A DNA stretch of 64,000 nucleotides from NCBI GenBank assembly GCA_930989745.1, contig CAKNMY010000003.1, positions 1-64,000 on the forward strand, in the 5' to 3' direction. The stretch is from an uncultured Lachnospiraceae bacterium (GTDB lineage Bacteria > Bacillota > Clostridia > Lachnospirales > Lachnospiraceae). The translations under genes were made by a program, and so were the position numbers. The notes under the pieces are model-generated. The model did not search any database. It was not told where the DNA came from and saw only the letters and a list, made by a program, of their open reading frames with translations. Below, in pieces: positions 18,145 to 27,283 of this stretch; the first letter of the stretch is position 1; the number at the start of each line of letters is the position of its first letter.

Positions 18145-19914
18145 TTGAAAAAGCAATCTAATCTTTCACGCCTGCTCGGCTACGCAGGCAGGCACAGATA
18201 CCTCGCGTATGCTTCCTGGATACTGTCCGCCCTGAGCGCTCTGATTGCGCTGGTTCCGTACTGGTATATATGGAAGCTCATGAAAGAAGTACTGGAGATC
18301 GCGCCGCACTTTGACCGGGCGCAAAATCTTGTACGCAGCGGTTTGATGGCGGTACTCTTTGCCGTTATAGCCGTGCTCGTCTACATCGCGGCGCTGATGT
18401 GCTCTCATCTCGGCGCCTTCCGTATTGCCTCAAATCTCCGTGTTCTGACCATGGAGCATATCGTCCGGCTGCCTCTCGGGTTTGCGGAGAGCTTCGGCAG
18501 CGGCAGGCTCAGAAAGATCGTAAATGAATCGAGCGCGGCCGCAGAGACCTATCTCGCGCATCAGCTCCCCGACCGGGCCGGCGCGATCGCCACGCCCTGC
18601 GGACTGCTCGTGCTGCTCTTTGTCTTTGACTGGCGGCTGGGACTTCTGAGTCTGGTCCCGGTGCTGCTGGGCTTTCTCATCATGATGAGCATGACCGGAG
18701 CGTCCATGCAGCAAAAAATGAAGGAATACCAGAACGCCCTCGACGACATGTCCAATGAAGCGGTGGAATACGTCCGCGGAATACCTGTAGTAAAGACGTT
18801 TGGCCAGACCATCTTTTCCTTCAGAAAATTCAAGGATTCCATTGACCGCTATCAGAAATGGGTCATCGCCTATACAAAGCAGCTTCGCGCTCCCATGATG
18901 TTCTATACGACCGCCGTCAACGGCGTGTTCGTCTTTCTGATTGCGGGCGGGCTGCTCTTTACCTCCGGCGGCGTGACGCAGGAATTCCTGCTGAATCTGA
19001 TCTTCTATATTATTATCACTCCGATTATTTCCGTAACGCTCACGAAAATTATGTTTCAGAGCGAAAACGCAATGATTGTGGAAGACGCGCTGCAGCGTAT
19101 TGACAGTGTGCTGAACCTCAAGCCGCTGCCGGAATCCGCCCGGCCGCAGTCTCCCTGCGACGGCTCTGTAGAACTTCGGGGTATAAGTTTCAGCTACGAT
19201 GGAAAGACTGACGTACTTCATGATATTTCTCTGTCCATTCCAGCAGGCAGGACCGTTGCTTTTGTCGGTCCCTCCGGAGGAGGCAAGACGACGCTCGCCA
19301 ACCTTATTTCCCGCTTCTTTGATCCTCGGAGCGGTTCCGTCAGGATCGGGGGCGTGGATGTAAGAGATATTTCCAAGGAGGAACTGATGAATACGGTCTC
19401 TTTCGTCTTCCAGAACAGCCGTCTGATCAAGACGTCAATTTTTGAAAATGTCCGGCTCGGCAGACCTGACGCTACGCGCGAAGAAGTTCTGGAAGCGCTC
19501 CGAAACGCGCAGTGTTCCGATATTCTGGAAAAGCTGCCTGAAGGCGTTGATACCGTGATCGGCGCCAAGGGGACCTACCTCTCCGGGGGAGAACAGCAGC
19601 GCATCGCGATTGCACGCGTCATGCTGAAAAACACGCCTGTCATTATCATGGACGAGGCGACCGCATTCGCGGATCCCGACAATGAAGCTAAGGTGCAGAA
19701 GGCTTTCTCGAGGCTTTCACGCGGCAAAACCGTGATTATGATCGCCCACCGCCTCTCCACTGTGGTCGGCGCCGACCAAATTTACGTGATTAATGACGGA
19801 AGAATTGAAGAATCCGGTACCTGCCGCAGTCTGTTGGAACAGGACGGAATGTTCAGCAAAATGTGGAAGAATTATCAGACATCCGTACAGTGGAAAGTAG
19901 CAAAGGAGGCGTAA
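18145..19914 (+). CDS. ABC half-transporter (permease plus ATPase), first of pair
   Basis: 589 residues from a TTG start at 18145 preceded by AAAGGAGG; an ATG at 18094 in the same frame lacks a ribosome site. Six membrane helices (about 1-310) are followed by an ATPase with Walker A GPSGGGKTT, signature LSGGEQQR, and Walker B VIIMDEATAF. The D-loop reads FADPDNE instead of SALDxxxE. This DEATAFADP form is typical of YbtP/IrtA-type half-transporters that import ferric siderophores despite an exporter fold. It should form a heterodimer with the next gene product. The metal-uptake role is inference. Confidence 0.88.
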   Translation: MKKQSNLSRLLGYAGRHRYLAYASWILSALSALIALVPYWYIWKLMKEVLEIAPHFDRAQNLVRSGLMAVLFAVIAVLVYIAALMCSHLGAFRIASNLRVLTMEHIVRLPLGFAESFGSGRLRKIVNESSAAAETYLAHQLPDRAGAIATPCGLLVLLFVFDWRLGLLSLVPVLLGFLIMMSMTGASMQQKMKEYQNALDDMSNEAVEYVRGIPVVKTFGQTIFSFRKFKDSIDRYQKWVIAYTKQLRAPMMFYTTAVNGVFVFLIAGGLLFTSGGVTQEFLLNLIFYIIITPIISVTLTKIMFQSENAMIVEDALQRIDSVLNLKPLPESARPQSPCDGSVELRGISFSYDGKTDVLHDISLSIPAGRTVAFVGPSGGGKTTLANLISRFFDPRSGSVRIGGVDVRDISKEELMNTVSFVFQNSRLIKTSIFENVRLGRPDATREEVLEALRNAQCSDILEKLPEGVDTVIGAKGTYLSGGEQQRIAIARVMLKNTPVIIMDEATAFADPDNEAKVQKAFSRLSRGKTVIMIAHRLSTVVGADQIYVINDGRIEESGTCRSLLEQDGMFSKMWKNYQTSVQWKVAKEA

Positions 19915-19919
19915 ACGGT

Positions 19920-21653
19920 ATGATAAAACGGCTGCAGAAAAAATATGCCCTGTCTGAGCAGGGTGCAGAGGATCTGGTAAAGGGCTGCATCGCCTGTGTG
20001 TTCCAGAACATCTCATTTATGTTTCCCACAGGACTTCTGTTTCTTCTCGTCAGCGATCTGCTGGGCGGAGGCGTACCCTCGGGGCGGACCGCCGTATACG
20101 CCGCGGGCTGCGTTCTGTGCGTGGGGCTGATCCTGCTGGCGACATGGTTCCAGTATAACGCCACTTACTTCGCCACCTATGTGGAGAGCGGCGTGCGCAG
20201 AATCACGCTGGCAGAGCGGCTGCGGAAAATCCCTCTGTCCTTCTTCGGAAAGAAGGATCTCGCCGACCTGACCAGCACCATCATGGCGGACTGCACGTTT
20301 CTGGAGCAGAGCTTCTCCCACTTTATCCCGGAACTCGCCGGCTCCATCATTTCCACGCTTCTGATCGCAGTCAGCCTGCTGTTCTTTGACTGGCGCATGG
20401 CGCTTGCCGCTCTGTGGGTGATGCCGGTATCCTTCGCCATTGTGGGATTTTCGTCAGAAATCCAGGAACACCTGAACCAGAAGGCAATGGATGTCAAAAT
20501 AGCGTGCGCCGACGGTATCCAAGAATGCATCGAAACGGTCCGTGATCTCAAATCCAGCAATGCGGAGGAAGCGTATCTCAGCGGACTGAAAGAGAAGATC
20601 TTCGCCGTAGAACGCCGTTCCATTCTAAATGAGTTCGGACTGGCGGCCTTTGTGGTGAGCGCTTCTCTCGTCCTGAAATTCGGCATCGCCACCGTCGCTC
20701 TGACCGGATCTGTGCTGCTGATGCGCAATAGTATCGATATTCTGACCTTCTTTCTGTTTCTGCTCGTGGTATCACGCCTGTACGATCCGCTGCAGGGAGC
20801 TTTGCAGAATCTGGCGGCGGTTATCAGCACCCGCACCAATATCGGCCGGATGAACGAGATTCTGGATCATCCTCTCCAGCAGGGAGGCACCCGTCTCACC
20901 AACCGCGGATATGACATTAGCTTTAATCATGTCGGCTTCTCATATCACACTGGGGAGGAGGTTCTAAGGGACGTCTCCTTTACGGCAAAACAGGGGGAGG
21001 TCACAGCGCTTGTCGGTCCTTCCGGAGGCGGAAAGACCACTGTCTCACGGCTTGCCGCCCGTTTCTGGGATATCCAGCGCGGAACAATCACTGTGGGAGG
21101 TATGGATATCTCGCGCACTGACCCGGAAGCGCTGCTCTCACTGTATTCCATTGTCTTTCAGGATGTGACGCTGTTTGACAATACGATACTGGAGAATATC
21201 CGGATTGGAAATAAGAACGCCACGGACGAGGAGGTTCTGGCCGCTGCCCGGCTTGCCAACTGTGACGAATTTGCCGAACGGCTGCCGGAAAAATGGAACA
21301 CCGCAATCGGAGAAAACGGCTGCGAACTCTCCGGCGGAGAGCGCCAGCGCATTTCCATCGCCCGCGCATTTCTGAAGAACGCTCCGATTATTCTTCTTGA
21401 TGAGGCCACCGCGTCCCTCGATGTCGAGAATGAGACGCTGATACAGACAGCTCTCTCCCGCCTCATTAAAGACCGAACCGTTCTTGTGATCGCCCATCGT
21501 ATGCGCACAGTCGCGGGGGCGGATAAAATTGTAGTCCTGGACGGCGGAACCGTGGCGGAATGCGGCACACCCGCAGCTCTTCTGCGTCAGAATGGAATCT
21601 ACGCGCATATGGCAAAACTGCAGAGAGAGAGCCAGGAGTGGACTCTGTCATAA
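19920..21653 (+). CDS. ABC half-transporter, second of pair
   Basis: 577 residues from ATG 19920, five bases after the previous stop, with AGGAGG overlapping that stop. Six membrane helices, then an ATPase with Walker A GPSGGGKTT, signature LSGGERQR and Walker B IILLDEATASLDVENE, a fully standard D-loop. Together with the first half-transporter (D-loop FADPDNE) the pair makes a heterodimer with slightly unequal sites, as in the YbtPQ/IrtAB group. A multidrug or peptide exporter is the alternative. Transcription ends at the GC-rich hairpin at 21660-21696. Confidence 0.9.
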   Translation: MIKRLQKKYALSEQGAEDLVKGCIACVFQNISFMFPTGLLFLLVSDLLGGGVPSGRTAVYAAGCVLCVGLILLATWFQYNATYFATYVESGVRRITLAERLRKIPLSFFGKKDLADLTSTIMADCTFLEQSFSHFIPELAGSIISTLLIAVSLLFFDWRMALAALWVMPVSFAIVGFSSEIQEHLNQKAMDVKIACADGIQECIETVRDLKSSNAEEAYLSGLKEKIFAVERRSILNEFGLAAFVVSASLVLKFGIATVALTGSVLLMRNSIDILTFFLFLLVVSRLYDPLQGALQNLAAVISTRTNIGRMNEILDHPLQQGGTRLTNRGYDISFNHVGFSYHTGEEVLRDVSFTAKQGEVTALVGPSGGGKTTVSRLAARFWDIQRGTITVGGMDISRTDPEALLSLYSIVFQDVTLFDNTILENIRIGNKNATDEEVLAAARLANCDEFAERLPEKWNTAIGENGCELSGGERQRISIARAFLKNAPIILLDEATASLDVENETLIQTALSRLIKDRTVLVIAHRMRTVAGADKIVVLDGGTVAECGTPAALLRQNGIYAHMAKLQRESQEWTLS

Positions 21654-21659
21654 ACAGAC

Positions 21660-21705
21660 GGCGGCGCGCAGGAATCTTCAGATCCAGCGCGCCGCCTCTT
21701 TGGAT
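21660..21705. terminator. bidirectional terminator between convergent genes
   Basis: GGCGGCGCGC (21660-21669) pairs perfectly with GCGCGCCGCC (21687-21696), with a further inner GGATC/GATCC-like pairing. A T-rich stretch follows on the plus strand. It lies between the ABC pair and the oppositely oriented flippase gene, so it can serve both. Confidence 0.75.
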
Positions 21706-21719
21706 TTTTACTCTCACAC

Positions 21720-23228
21720 TTAATGTCTCTTCAGTTTAGCAAATATCTTCCCAACCATTCCCTTCTCATACCCGTTCAGGCATACTGCCCACATCACCGC
21801 TGCGTAAATCAGGCAGTACAGCGCGATCTGCAGCGCAAGCAGCAGGATTCCTCCGGATGGGAATATCAGTTTGATCCCAAAGCCAATGGCCGCGGCGAGC
21901 ACGGTTCCCGCGGCGATCGGAAGGATATTCTTCCAGAATTTTATGATATCGAGTCCGATTCGCTTCCAATAATACCAGTTCATGATCAGACCGCTTCCGA
22001 TGAACATCGACACACCGGTGGACACTGCGGCTCCGATTCCCTGAAACTGTCTCGCCAGGATTATGGTTGAGACAATGTTCAGAACCGCCACCACAAAGTA
22101 GATCTTCGCCCGGAACGCATACCGGTCCACCACCTGAAGGATCGTAAGCCCCAGGTTCTGAATCAGGTCAATCGTAAACGGCGCCATGACGATCAGGGCA
22201 ATGCAGTACGCGTCCGTCATGCCGTCCCCTGCCCACCAGCTGATAAATTCCTTTCCGTACAGGAAAAATCCGGAAAATACCAGAGCCAGAACGTAAAAGG
22301 TAATACGCCCTACTTTGACGAACAGGTCGGAAATGGCGCCCATATTGTGCTCCACCTCATAAATGCCGGACACGCGGGGCATAAATACCGAGGAGACCGC
22401 CATGCCGAGCGGCATGTACGAGAGGTAGATCTGGGAGCCGATGGAATAGACCGCCACCAGAGCCGTGCCGTACATCTGTCCGAGGATGACCTGATCGGTC
22501 TTCCAGAAAATCTGGTCCGCGGCAGCCGCCAGAATAATCCCTGCGGAAAATACCAGCATGTCGCGCATCAGCTTTTTATCGAGACGGTGAAGCTTCACGA
22601 CCGCGCCCAATCTGACTCTCGCATACCACTGGCGGATCAGGGCAACGATCAGATTTACCGTCACCTGGATGATCACAACGGTCAGCGCGTACGGCGCTTT
22701 TCGGATAATCAGCACCACGGCCAGGGGCTGGACGAGCTGGGTGACGATTCCGAGGATCTTTAAAAACGCGAACTGCTCATTCGCATTGATCACGGCCACA
22801 TAATTGTAATTATTAATGTTGATGATGACATTGATCATCAGCAGAAGCAGCATGATCTTTCCTTCCCTGATCTCCCCGGCGTCCAGCGAAGCCCCGAAGA
22901 CCGGCTCAAAGACAGCATAGATCACCACGGTCGCGGCAGCGATCACCAGCGTAATGCCCCGGAAGATCAGCCGGGATGTGCCGAGCGTATTCTCCATCTC
23001 TTCCTTTTGTCCAAGGGACTTATATTTGCAGTAAAAGCGCATGACGCTCGCGGAAAGGCTCGTCTCCATGACGGACAGGTACGCGATGATCGACGCGAGG
23101 AGCTGGTACAGCCCGTATTCCCTGTCGCCGATGGAGTTCAGCAGGATCGGCACATAGATCAGATTTGCAAAAATTTGTACGAATGTATTTATGTAGGAAA
23201 GGACTGCCCCTTTCTGTCTCTTATTCAT
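21720..23228 (-). CDS. polysaccharide flippase (Wzx/MOP superfamily)
   Basis: 502 residues from ATG 23228, which has AGGAGG at 23237-23242; an upstream in-frame ATG at 23255 has none. The protein is almost wholly hydrophobic, with about 12-14 membrane segments, and opens with KGAVLSYINTFVQIFANLIY and PILLNSIGDREYGLYQLL, the usual start of Wzx-type lipid-linked oligosaccharide flippases. It should move undecaprenyl-linked repeat units to the outer face. It is transcribed away from the glycosyltransferase cluster, which starts 166 bases to the right and shares the intergenic region. Confidence 0.88.
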   Translation of the reverse strand: MNKRQKGAVLSYINTFVQIFANLIYVPILLNSIGDREYGLYQLLASIIAYLSVMETSLSASVMRFYCKYKSLGQKEEMENTLGTSRLIFRGITLVIAAATVVIYAVFEPVFGASLDAGEIREGKIMLLLLMINVIININNYNYVAVINANEQFAFLKILGIVTQLVQPLAVVLIIRKAPYALTVVIIQVTVNLIVALIRQWYARVRLGAVVKLHRLDKKLMRDMLVFSAGIILAAAADQIFWKTDQVILGQMYGTALVAVYSIGSQIYLSYMPLGMAVSSVFMPRVSGIYEVEHNMGAISDLFVKVGRITFYVLALVFSGFFLYGKEFISWWAGDGMTDAYCIALIVMAPFTIDLIQNLGLTILQVVDRYAFRAKIYFVVAVLNIVSTIILARQFQGIGAAVSTGVSMFIGSGLIMNWYYWKRIGLDIIKFWKNILPIAAGTVLAAAIGFGIKLIFPSGGILLLALQIALYCLIYAAVMWAVCLNGYEKGMVGKIFAKLKRH

Positions 23229-23353
23229 TCCGGAAACCTCCTTTTTGCCATTCACTATCTATTATTGTAAACCATCCGCGGTCTGTCAATCCTTTTTTCC
23301 GGGGACGCGAAATTGCCCTCCGTATTTTCAGGGTATGCAAAAATTGCAACCTG

Positions 23354-23362
23354 TGCTATAAT
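23354..23362 (+). promoter_or_regulatory. extended -10 promoter of the glycan cluster
   Basis: TGCTATAAT (TG 23354-23355, TATAAT 23357-23362) is an extended -10 element 33 bases before the TTG start at 23395. The -35 region is weak, as expected for extended -10 promoters. This is the only good promoter seen before the long run of surface-glycan genes. Confidence 0.6.
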
Positions 23363-23394
23363 GGCAATGATTATTATGGAAGGGGTGTGCTCTG

Positions 23395-24189
23395 TTGAAC
23401 CTGAAAACAAAACATACATTCTGTGTATGCGCCTATAAGGAAAGCCCGTATCTCGAAGAATGCGTGCGTTCTCTGCTTCGCCAGAGCGCAAAGAGCCGCA
23501 TACTCATCGCTACTTCCACGCCGAATCCGCATATTGAGTCCATTGCTGAGAAGTACCATATTCCTCTGTATGTAAATGAGGGAGAGCACGGCATTGTGCA
23601 GGACTGGAATTTTGCCTACTCAAAAGCGGATACTCCCTATGTGACCATTGCCCATCAGGACGATCTGTATTTTCCGTCCTATGCGCAGCGGATCGTGGAG
23701 AAGCTCGAACGCTCGGATATGCCGCTGATCGCGTTTTCCGGCTACTGTGAGCTGCGCGGCGGACGGATGGTAAAGGGCAATCCTCTGCTCCGCATCAAGC
23801 GCTTTCTGCTCTCTCCCATGAGGGTTCCGGCTCTGTCCGGGCGCAGATTCTGGAAGCGCGCGGTGCTCTCGCTCGGAAATTCTATCTGCTGCCCGTCCGT
23901 GACCTTTGTCCGGGAGCGTCTGCCGGAAGTTGTATTTACCCCCGGCTTTCAGAGCAATATGGACTGGGAATCCTGGGAACGGTTCAGCCTTCTGGACGGA
24001 TCTTTTGTGTATGAACCCGCCTCTCTGATGTGCCACCGCATCCACGAAGACAGCACGACCTCCGAGATCATCGGAAATCATCTGCGCACCCGGGAGGATA
24101 CGGCGATGTTCGAGAAGTTCTGGCATCCGGGCTTTGCCCGGATCCTGGCAGGAATTTACGCTTCCTGCGAAAAAAGTAATCAAATTTAA
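23395..24189 (+). CDS. glycosyltransferase family 2
   Basis: 264 residues with a TTG start preceded by GAAGGGGTG. The GT-A fold opens with KHTFCVCAYKESPYLEECVR, followed by ILIATSTPNPHI and the metal-binding region TIAHQDDLYF, where the aspartates bind the nucleotide sugar. There is no membrane segment, so it is a cytoplasmic or membrane-associated transferase that adds one sugar in glycan assembly. It begins a codirectional run of surface-glycan genes. Donor and acceptor cannot be predicted. Confidence 0.87.
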   Translation: MNLKTKHTFCVCAYKESPYLEECVRSLLRQSAKSRILIATSTPNPHIESIAEKYHIPLYVNEGEHGIVQDWNFAYSKADTPYVTIAHQDDLYFPSYAQRIVEKLERSDMPLIAFSGYCELRGGRMVKGNPLLRIKRFLLSPMRVPALSGRRFWKRAVLSLGNSICCPSVTFVRERLPEVVFTPGFQSNMDWESWERFSLLDGSFVYEPASLMCHRIHEDSTTSEIIGNHLRTREDTAMFEKFWHPGFARILAGIYASCEKSNQI

Positions 24190-24200
24190 GGAGCCTCACC

Positions 24201-26180
24201 ATGAGAAATCTCTTAACTAAATATAACTGGAAACTGCCGCTCGTGTGTCTCCTCCTCTTTCTCTCCCTGATCGGAGGGATGTATTTTTATTATGTAAATG
24301 ACGTCCGGGATGCTGCTTCCAAGCCGCAGATCACCCTCGGCAACACCGTAGGGCCTGAGAATGTCGGGGAGCTGGCACAGGGACGCAGCGTTTCGCAGAC
24401 TTTTCAATACGCTCTCGACGAGCTGGACGGCATACGGCTCTATTTTGTAAATTTCAACAGGGAGAATGAGGGCAGTCTCTCCGTTTCCCTCTACCGCACG
24501 ACAAAGAATTCCTGGAACCTTATTCAGTCCTGGTCTTTCGATACCAGCACGGTGGACGGAAATATGAGCAGCGATTTTATGCTGGACAAACCACTCACTT
24601 CCGCGGAAGGCTCCTATGAGATCGTGGTAGACGGCGTGGACGGCAAAGGTGGCTCCTGCGTGAGCATACAGCTCTCGGATTCGGATATGTACCGGGAGGG
24701 ACACGCCACAGTAAACGGCAAGACTACGGTCTGCGATCTGGCATTCGGCGTGTACGGGAAGAATACGTTTCTCTACACCTGGTATTTTACCGTTTTCGGC
24801 GCCATGCTCGTATTCTTTGTTCTTCTGTGCGCGGCCGCGCTTCTGAAGACAAAGCTGCACCGCGTATTCGTGATCGCAGGACTCGGCGTGGGACTTCTAT
24901 ATATTGCGGTATTCCCGCCGTATTCTTCTCCGGATGAATATAGCCATATTGCCACAAGCTACGCGAACGCGAACACGCTCCTCGGCAACAGGGCAGCGGA
25001 CAGGGACGGCTATCCCTATATCCGCGAGACAGATCTGACCATGGACTCCCAGGAGATTCAGCCGGACCTTGCCACCTACGAGAAGGTATGGACGCACATT
25101 GGAGAAAAGCCGGACAGCATCGCGAAGACGACGTATGATTCACAGCGGCTGGATATCTCCTTCTTTGCGCATCTTCCGCAGTCTCTTGGAGTCGCCGCCG
25201 CATGGCTTCTGGGACTTAACGGCGTCGCGGCCCTTTATGTCGGAAGGCTCTTCATGCTGTTCTTCTACCTCGCATGCGGATACTTTGCCATCCGGATCAT
25301 GCCGTTCGCAAAGACGCTGATGTTTCTCGTATATCTGTCGCCGATCGCCCTGTACAACGCCGCGTCGTTTTCCTACGACGGCGTCGTCCTGAGCGTATGC
25401 TTTCTGATGACCGCCTGCTATCTCAGTCTCATTTACAGCAGACAGCGGGTGACATGGGCGGATATTCTCCTTCTGATCGCTCTTGCCGTCTTAAGCGCGC
25501 CGATCAAGGTCGTATATCTGCTGATCGCTCTTCTGGGATTTCTGGTTCCTATGAAGAAGTTCCGCAGAAAGATCTCTTATTTTATTATGAACATCGGCTC
25601 CATTGCCGGAGGCCTGGCAGGCATTCTCATCCAGCGCGCCTCCAGCATCACTGGAATGGCATCGTCCGGCTACGGCGGCGGACAGGGCGCGGGCTATACG
25701 CTGTGGAAGATCCTGGGCGATATTCCCGGATTTCTGGAGCTCTGCGTCAACACGCTAGTCACGCAGGGAAAAGATCTCTTCAGCGGCATGGTCGGACAGG
25801 TATTTCACTGGGCGGACATCGAGATTTCCTGGGTTGTCTCGGGAGTCTTCGTACTTCTCCTGATTGTCTCCGTGTTTACCTCGGCACAGGAGGAGGCCCA
25901 TATGACCATGAAAGTGCGTCTGATATCTCTTGTCATCTGCCTGGGCGTGATCGGAGGCATTCTGGTGACATTCACGCTCTCGTGGACGCCGCTTTCTCTG
26001 GACTATATCGACGGCATACAGGGAAGATATTTTCTTCCGATCCTGCCGCTGTTCCTGCTGCTGTTCCAGAACAGGTTCCTGCCGCTGAAAGAGCGTCCGG
26101 ATCACGTTCTCGTGCTGGGACTGTTCGCAGTCCAGTATTTTACGGCGCTCGATGTATTTACAACCATTATTTCAAGATAA
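24201..26180 (+). CDS. DUF2142-type polytopic membrane protein
   Basis: 659 residues. One membrane helix (about 14-31), an extracellular beta-rich domain (about 35-185), then about 10 membrane helices. The segment PPYSSPDEYSHIATSYANAN matches the acidic loop of DUF2142 proteins, which resemble GT-C glycosyltransferases, and GRYFLPILPLFLLLF is the usual C-terminal landmark. It may transfer a sugar from a polyprenyl-phosphate donor on the outer face. It starts 12 bases after the GT2 gene. Enzymatic role is inferred from fold resemblance. Confidence 0.8.
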   Translation: MRNLLTKYNWKLPLVCLLLFLSLIGGMYFYYVNDVRDAASKPQITLGNTVGPENVGELAQGRSVSQTFQYALDELDGIRLYFVNFNRENEGSLSVSLYRTTKNSWNLIQSWSFDTSTVDGNMSSDFMLDKPLTSAEGSYEIVVDGVDGKGGSCVSIQLSDSDMYREGHATVNGKTTVCDLAFGVYGKNTFLYTWYFTVFGAMLVFFVLLCAAALLKTKLHRVFVIAGLGVGLLYIAVFPPYSSPDEYSHIATSYANANTLLGNRAADRDGYPYIRETDLTMDSQEIQPDLATYEKVWTHIGEKPDSIAKTTYDSQRLDISFFAHLPQSLGVAAAWLLGLNGVAALYVGRLFMLFFYLACGYFAIRIMPFAKTLMFLVYLSPIALYNAASFSYDGVVLSVCFLMTACYLSLIYSRQRVTWADILLLIALAVLSAPIKVVYLLIALLGFLVPMKKFRRKISYFIMNIGSIAGGLAGILIQRASSITGMASSGYGGGQGAGYTLWKILGDIPGFLELCVNTLVTQGKDLFSGMVGQVFHWADIEISWVVSGVFVLLLIVSVFTSAQEEAHMTMKVRLISLVICLGVIGGILVTFTLSWTPLSLDYIDGIQGRYFLPILPLFLLLFQNRFLPLKERPDHVLVLGLFAVQYFTALDVFTTIISR

Positions 26181-26185
26181 GACAG

Positions 26186-26210
26186 GAGGGGCGGCAGCGC
26201 TGCCCCTCTC
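26186..26210 (+). other. GC-rich hairpin within the glycan operon
   Basis: GAGGGGC-g-GCA pairs with TGCCCCTC across a short loop, with one bulged base. There is no T-run, so it is probably an mRNA-stability hairpin or weak attenuator between two membrane-protein genes. Confidence 0.4.
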
Positions 26211-26226
26211 TTAACAGGATAATATT

Positions 26227-27270
26227 ATGAGTATGATAATCTCAGCTGTTCTGGCGGTGATCGTCTTTCTGATCGTTCCCGCCCTCATCGGAATGCTGGC
26301 AAACGTATTTCGAAAGAAAAAACATTTTTCCATGGCGCTGTTTCTCGTCAGCGGGTACGGCGTCCTTTTCGCATTTTTCGAACTTCTGGTGCTTCCGTTT
26401 ATTTACCTGAAGCTCCCCTTTACGCTCATGGTCTGGATCTACAGCGTTCCGGTGGGGCTGCTCTCGCTCTTTTCCCTGTATCTGCACCGCAGGGTACTCC
26501 TGGAAAAGCTCAGAGGACTTCCCGCCGCGCTCAAGGGACTGCCCTGGTGCGCATGGCTTGCTGCGGTTCTGATTCTCTTTCAGGCAGGCACTGCGGCTGT
26601 AAGGATGCACGTGGATGACGACGATGCCTTTTACGTCGCGACCGCGACCACCACAGTGACTACGGATACCATCTTCCAGTACGACGCCTACACAGGCCTT
26701 CCGTACGAAGAGCTTCCCTCCCGCTATGTGCTCTCCCCCTTCCCGGTGTGGAACGCCATGATGGGAACACTCACCGGGCTGCATCCGGCAATCGTCGCGC
26801 ACACCGTGATGCCGGCATTTTATATCCCGCTCTCCTATGCGGCGCTGTGGCTTCTGGCTTCATGGCTGTTTGAGAAGAGCAAAAGAAACGCGTGGCTCCT
26901 GCTCTTTTTCGCCGCGGTGATTCAGATGTTTTCCTTTTATTCGATCTACACGGGAGGCACGTTCCTGCTGGTGCGCATCTGGCAGGGAAAATCCTTCCTT
27001 GCAAACGTGCTGATTCCGGCGATTCTGTATTTCTGCATCCGCGCCATGAATCAGAGACATCCCGCGCGGACGGACTGGCTGTTGCTCTTTGCCATGATGG
27101 CGGCCTCCTGTATGGTCTCCTCCATGGGAATCATGCTGGCGCCGGTCGCTCTCGGCGTGATGGGAATCGTGATGTACCTTCGCCACAGAAAGCTCCAGAT
27201 TCTCGGATACGGCGCCGCGTGCTGCGCGGTAAATCTGGTATGCGCTGCCGTCTATATACTGATACGATAG
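26227..27270 (+). CDS. polytopic membrane protein (DUF6077-like), N-terminal part of possible split pair
   Basis: 347 residues with roughly nine membrane helices. After the third or fourth helix comes an extracellular acidic run MHVDDDDAFYVATA followed by a Thr-rich stretch and FPVWNAMMG, a GT-C-like first loop. I recall this pattern from DUF6077 proteins of Clostridia, which are usually longer. The next gene, 13 bases on with its own GGAGG site, encodes a 269-residue membrane protein that could be the missing C-terminal half. A glycosyltransferase-like role in the glycan cluster is inferred. Confidence 0.65.
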   Translation: MSMIISAVLAVIVFLIVPALIGMLANVFRKKKHFSMALFLVSGYGVLFAFFELLVLPFIYLKLPFTLMVWIYSVPVGLLSLFSLYLHRRVLLEKLRGLPAALKGLPWCAWLAAVLILFQAGTAAVRMHVDDDDAFYVATATTTVTTDTIFQYDAYTGLPYEELPSRYVLSPFPVWNAMMGTLTGLHPAIVAHTVMPAFYIPLSYAALWLLASWLFEKSKRNAWLLLFFAAVIQMFSFYSIYTGGTFLLVRIWQGKSFLANVLIPAILYFCIRAMNQRHPARTDWLLLFAMMAASCMVSSMGIMLAPVALGVMGIVMYLRHRKLQILGYGAACCAVNLVCAAVYILIR

Positions 27271-27283
27271 GAGGCGAACGCTC

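Noticed and set aside
24213..24860. A 215-codon minus-strand frame (and similar long antisense frames at 28768-30003, 29996-30760, 31210-32079 and 32895-33995)
   Set aside because: These arise from high GC at third positions opposite real glycosyltransferase, flippase and exoprotein genes. They have no ribosome sites and no family patterns.
25274..26230. A 318-codon plus-strand frame rich in Arg and Ser
   Set aside because: It overlaps the DUF2142 gene in another frame; composition is typical of a frame-shifted membrane protein gene.
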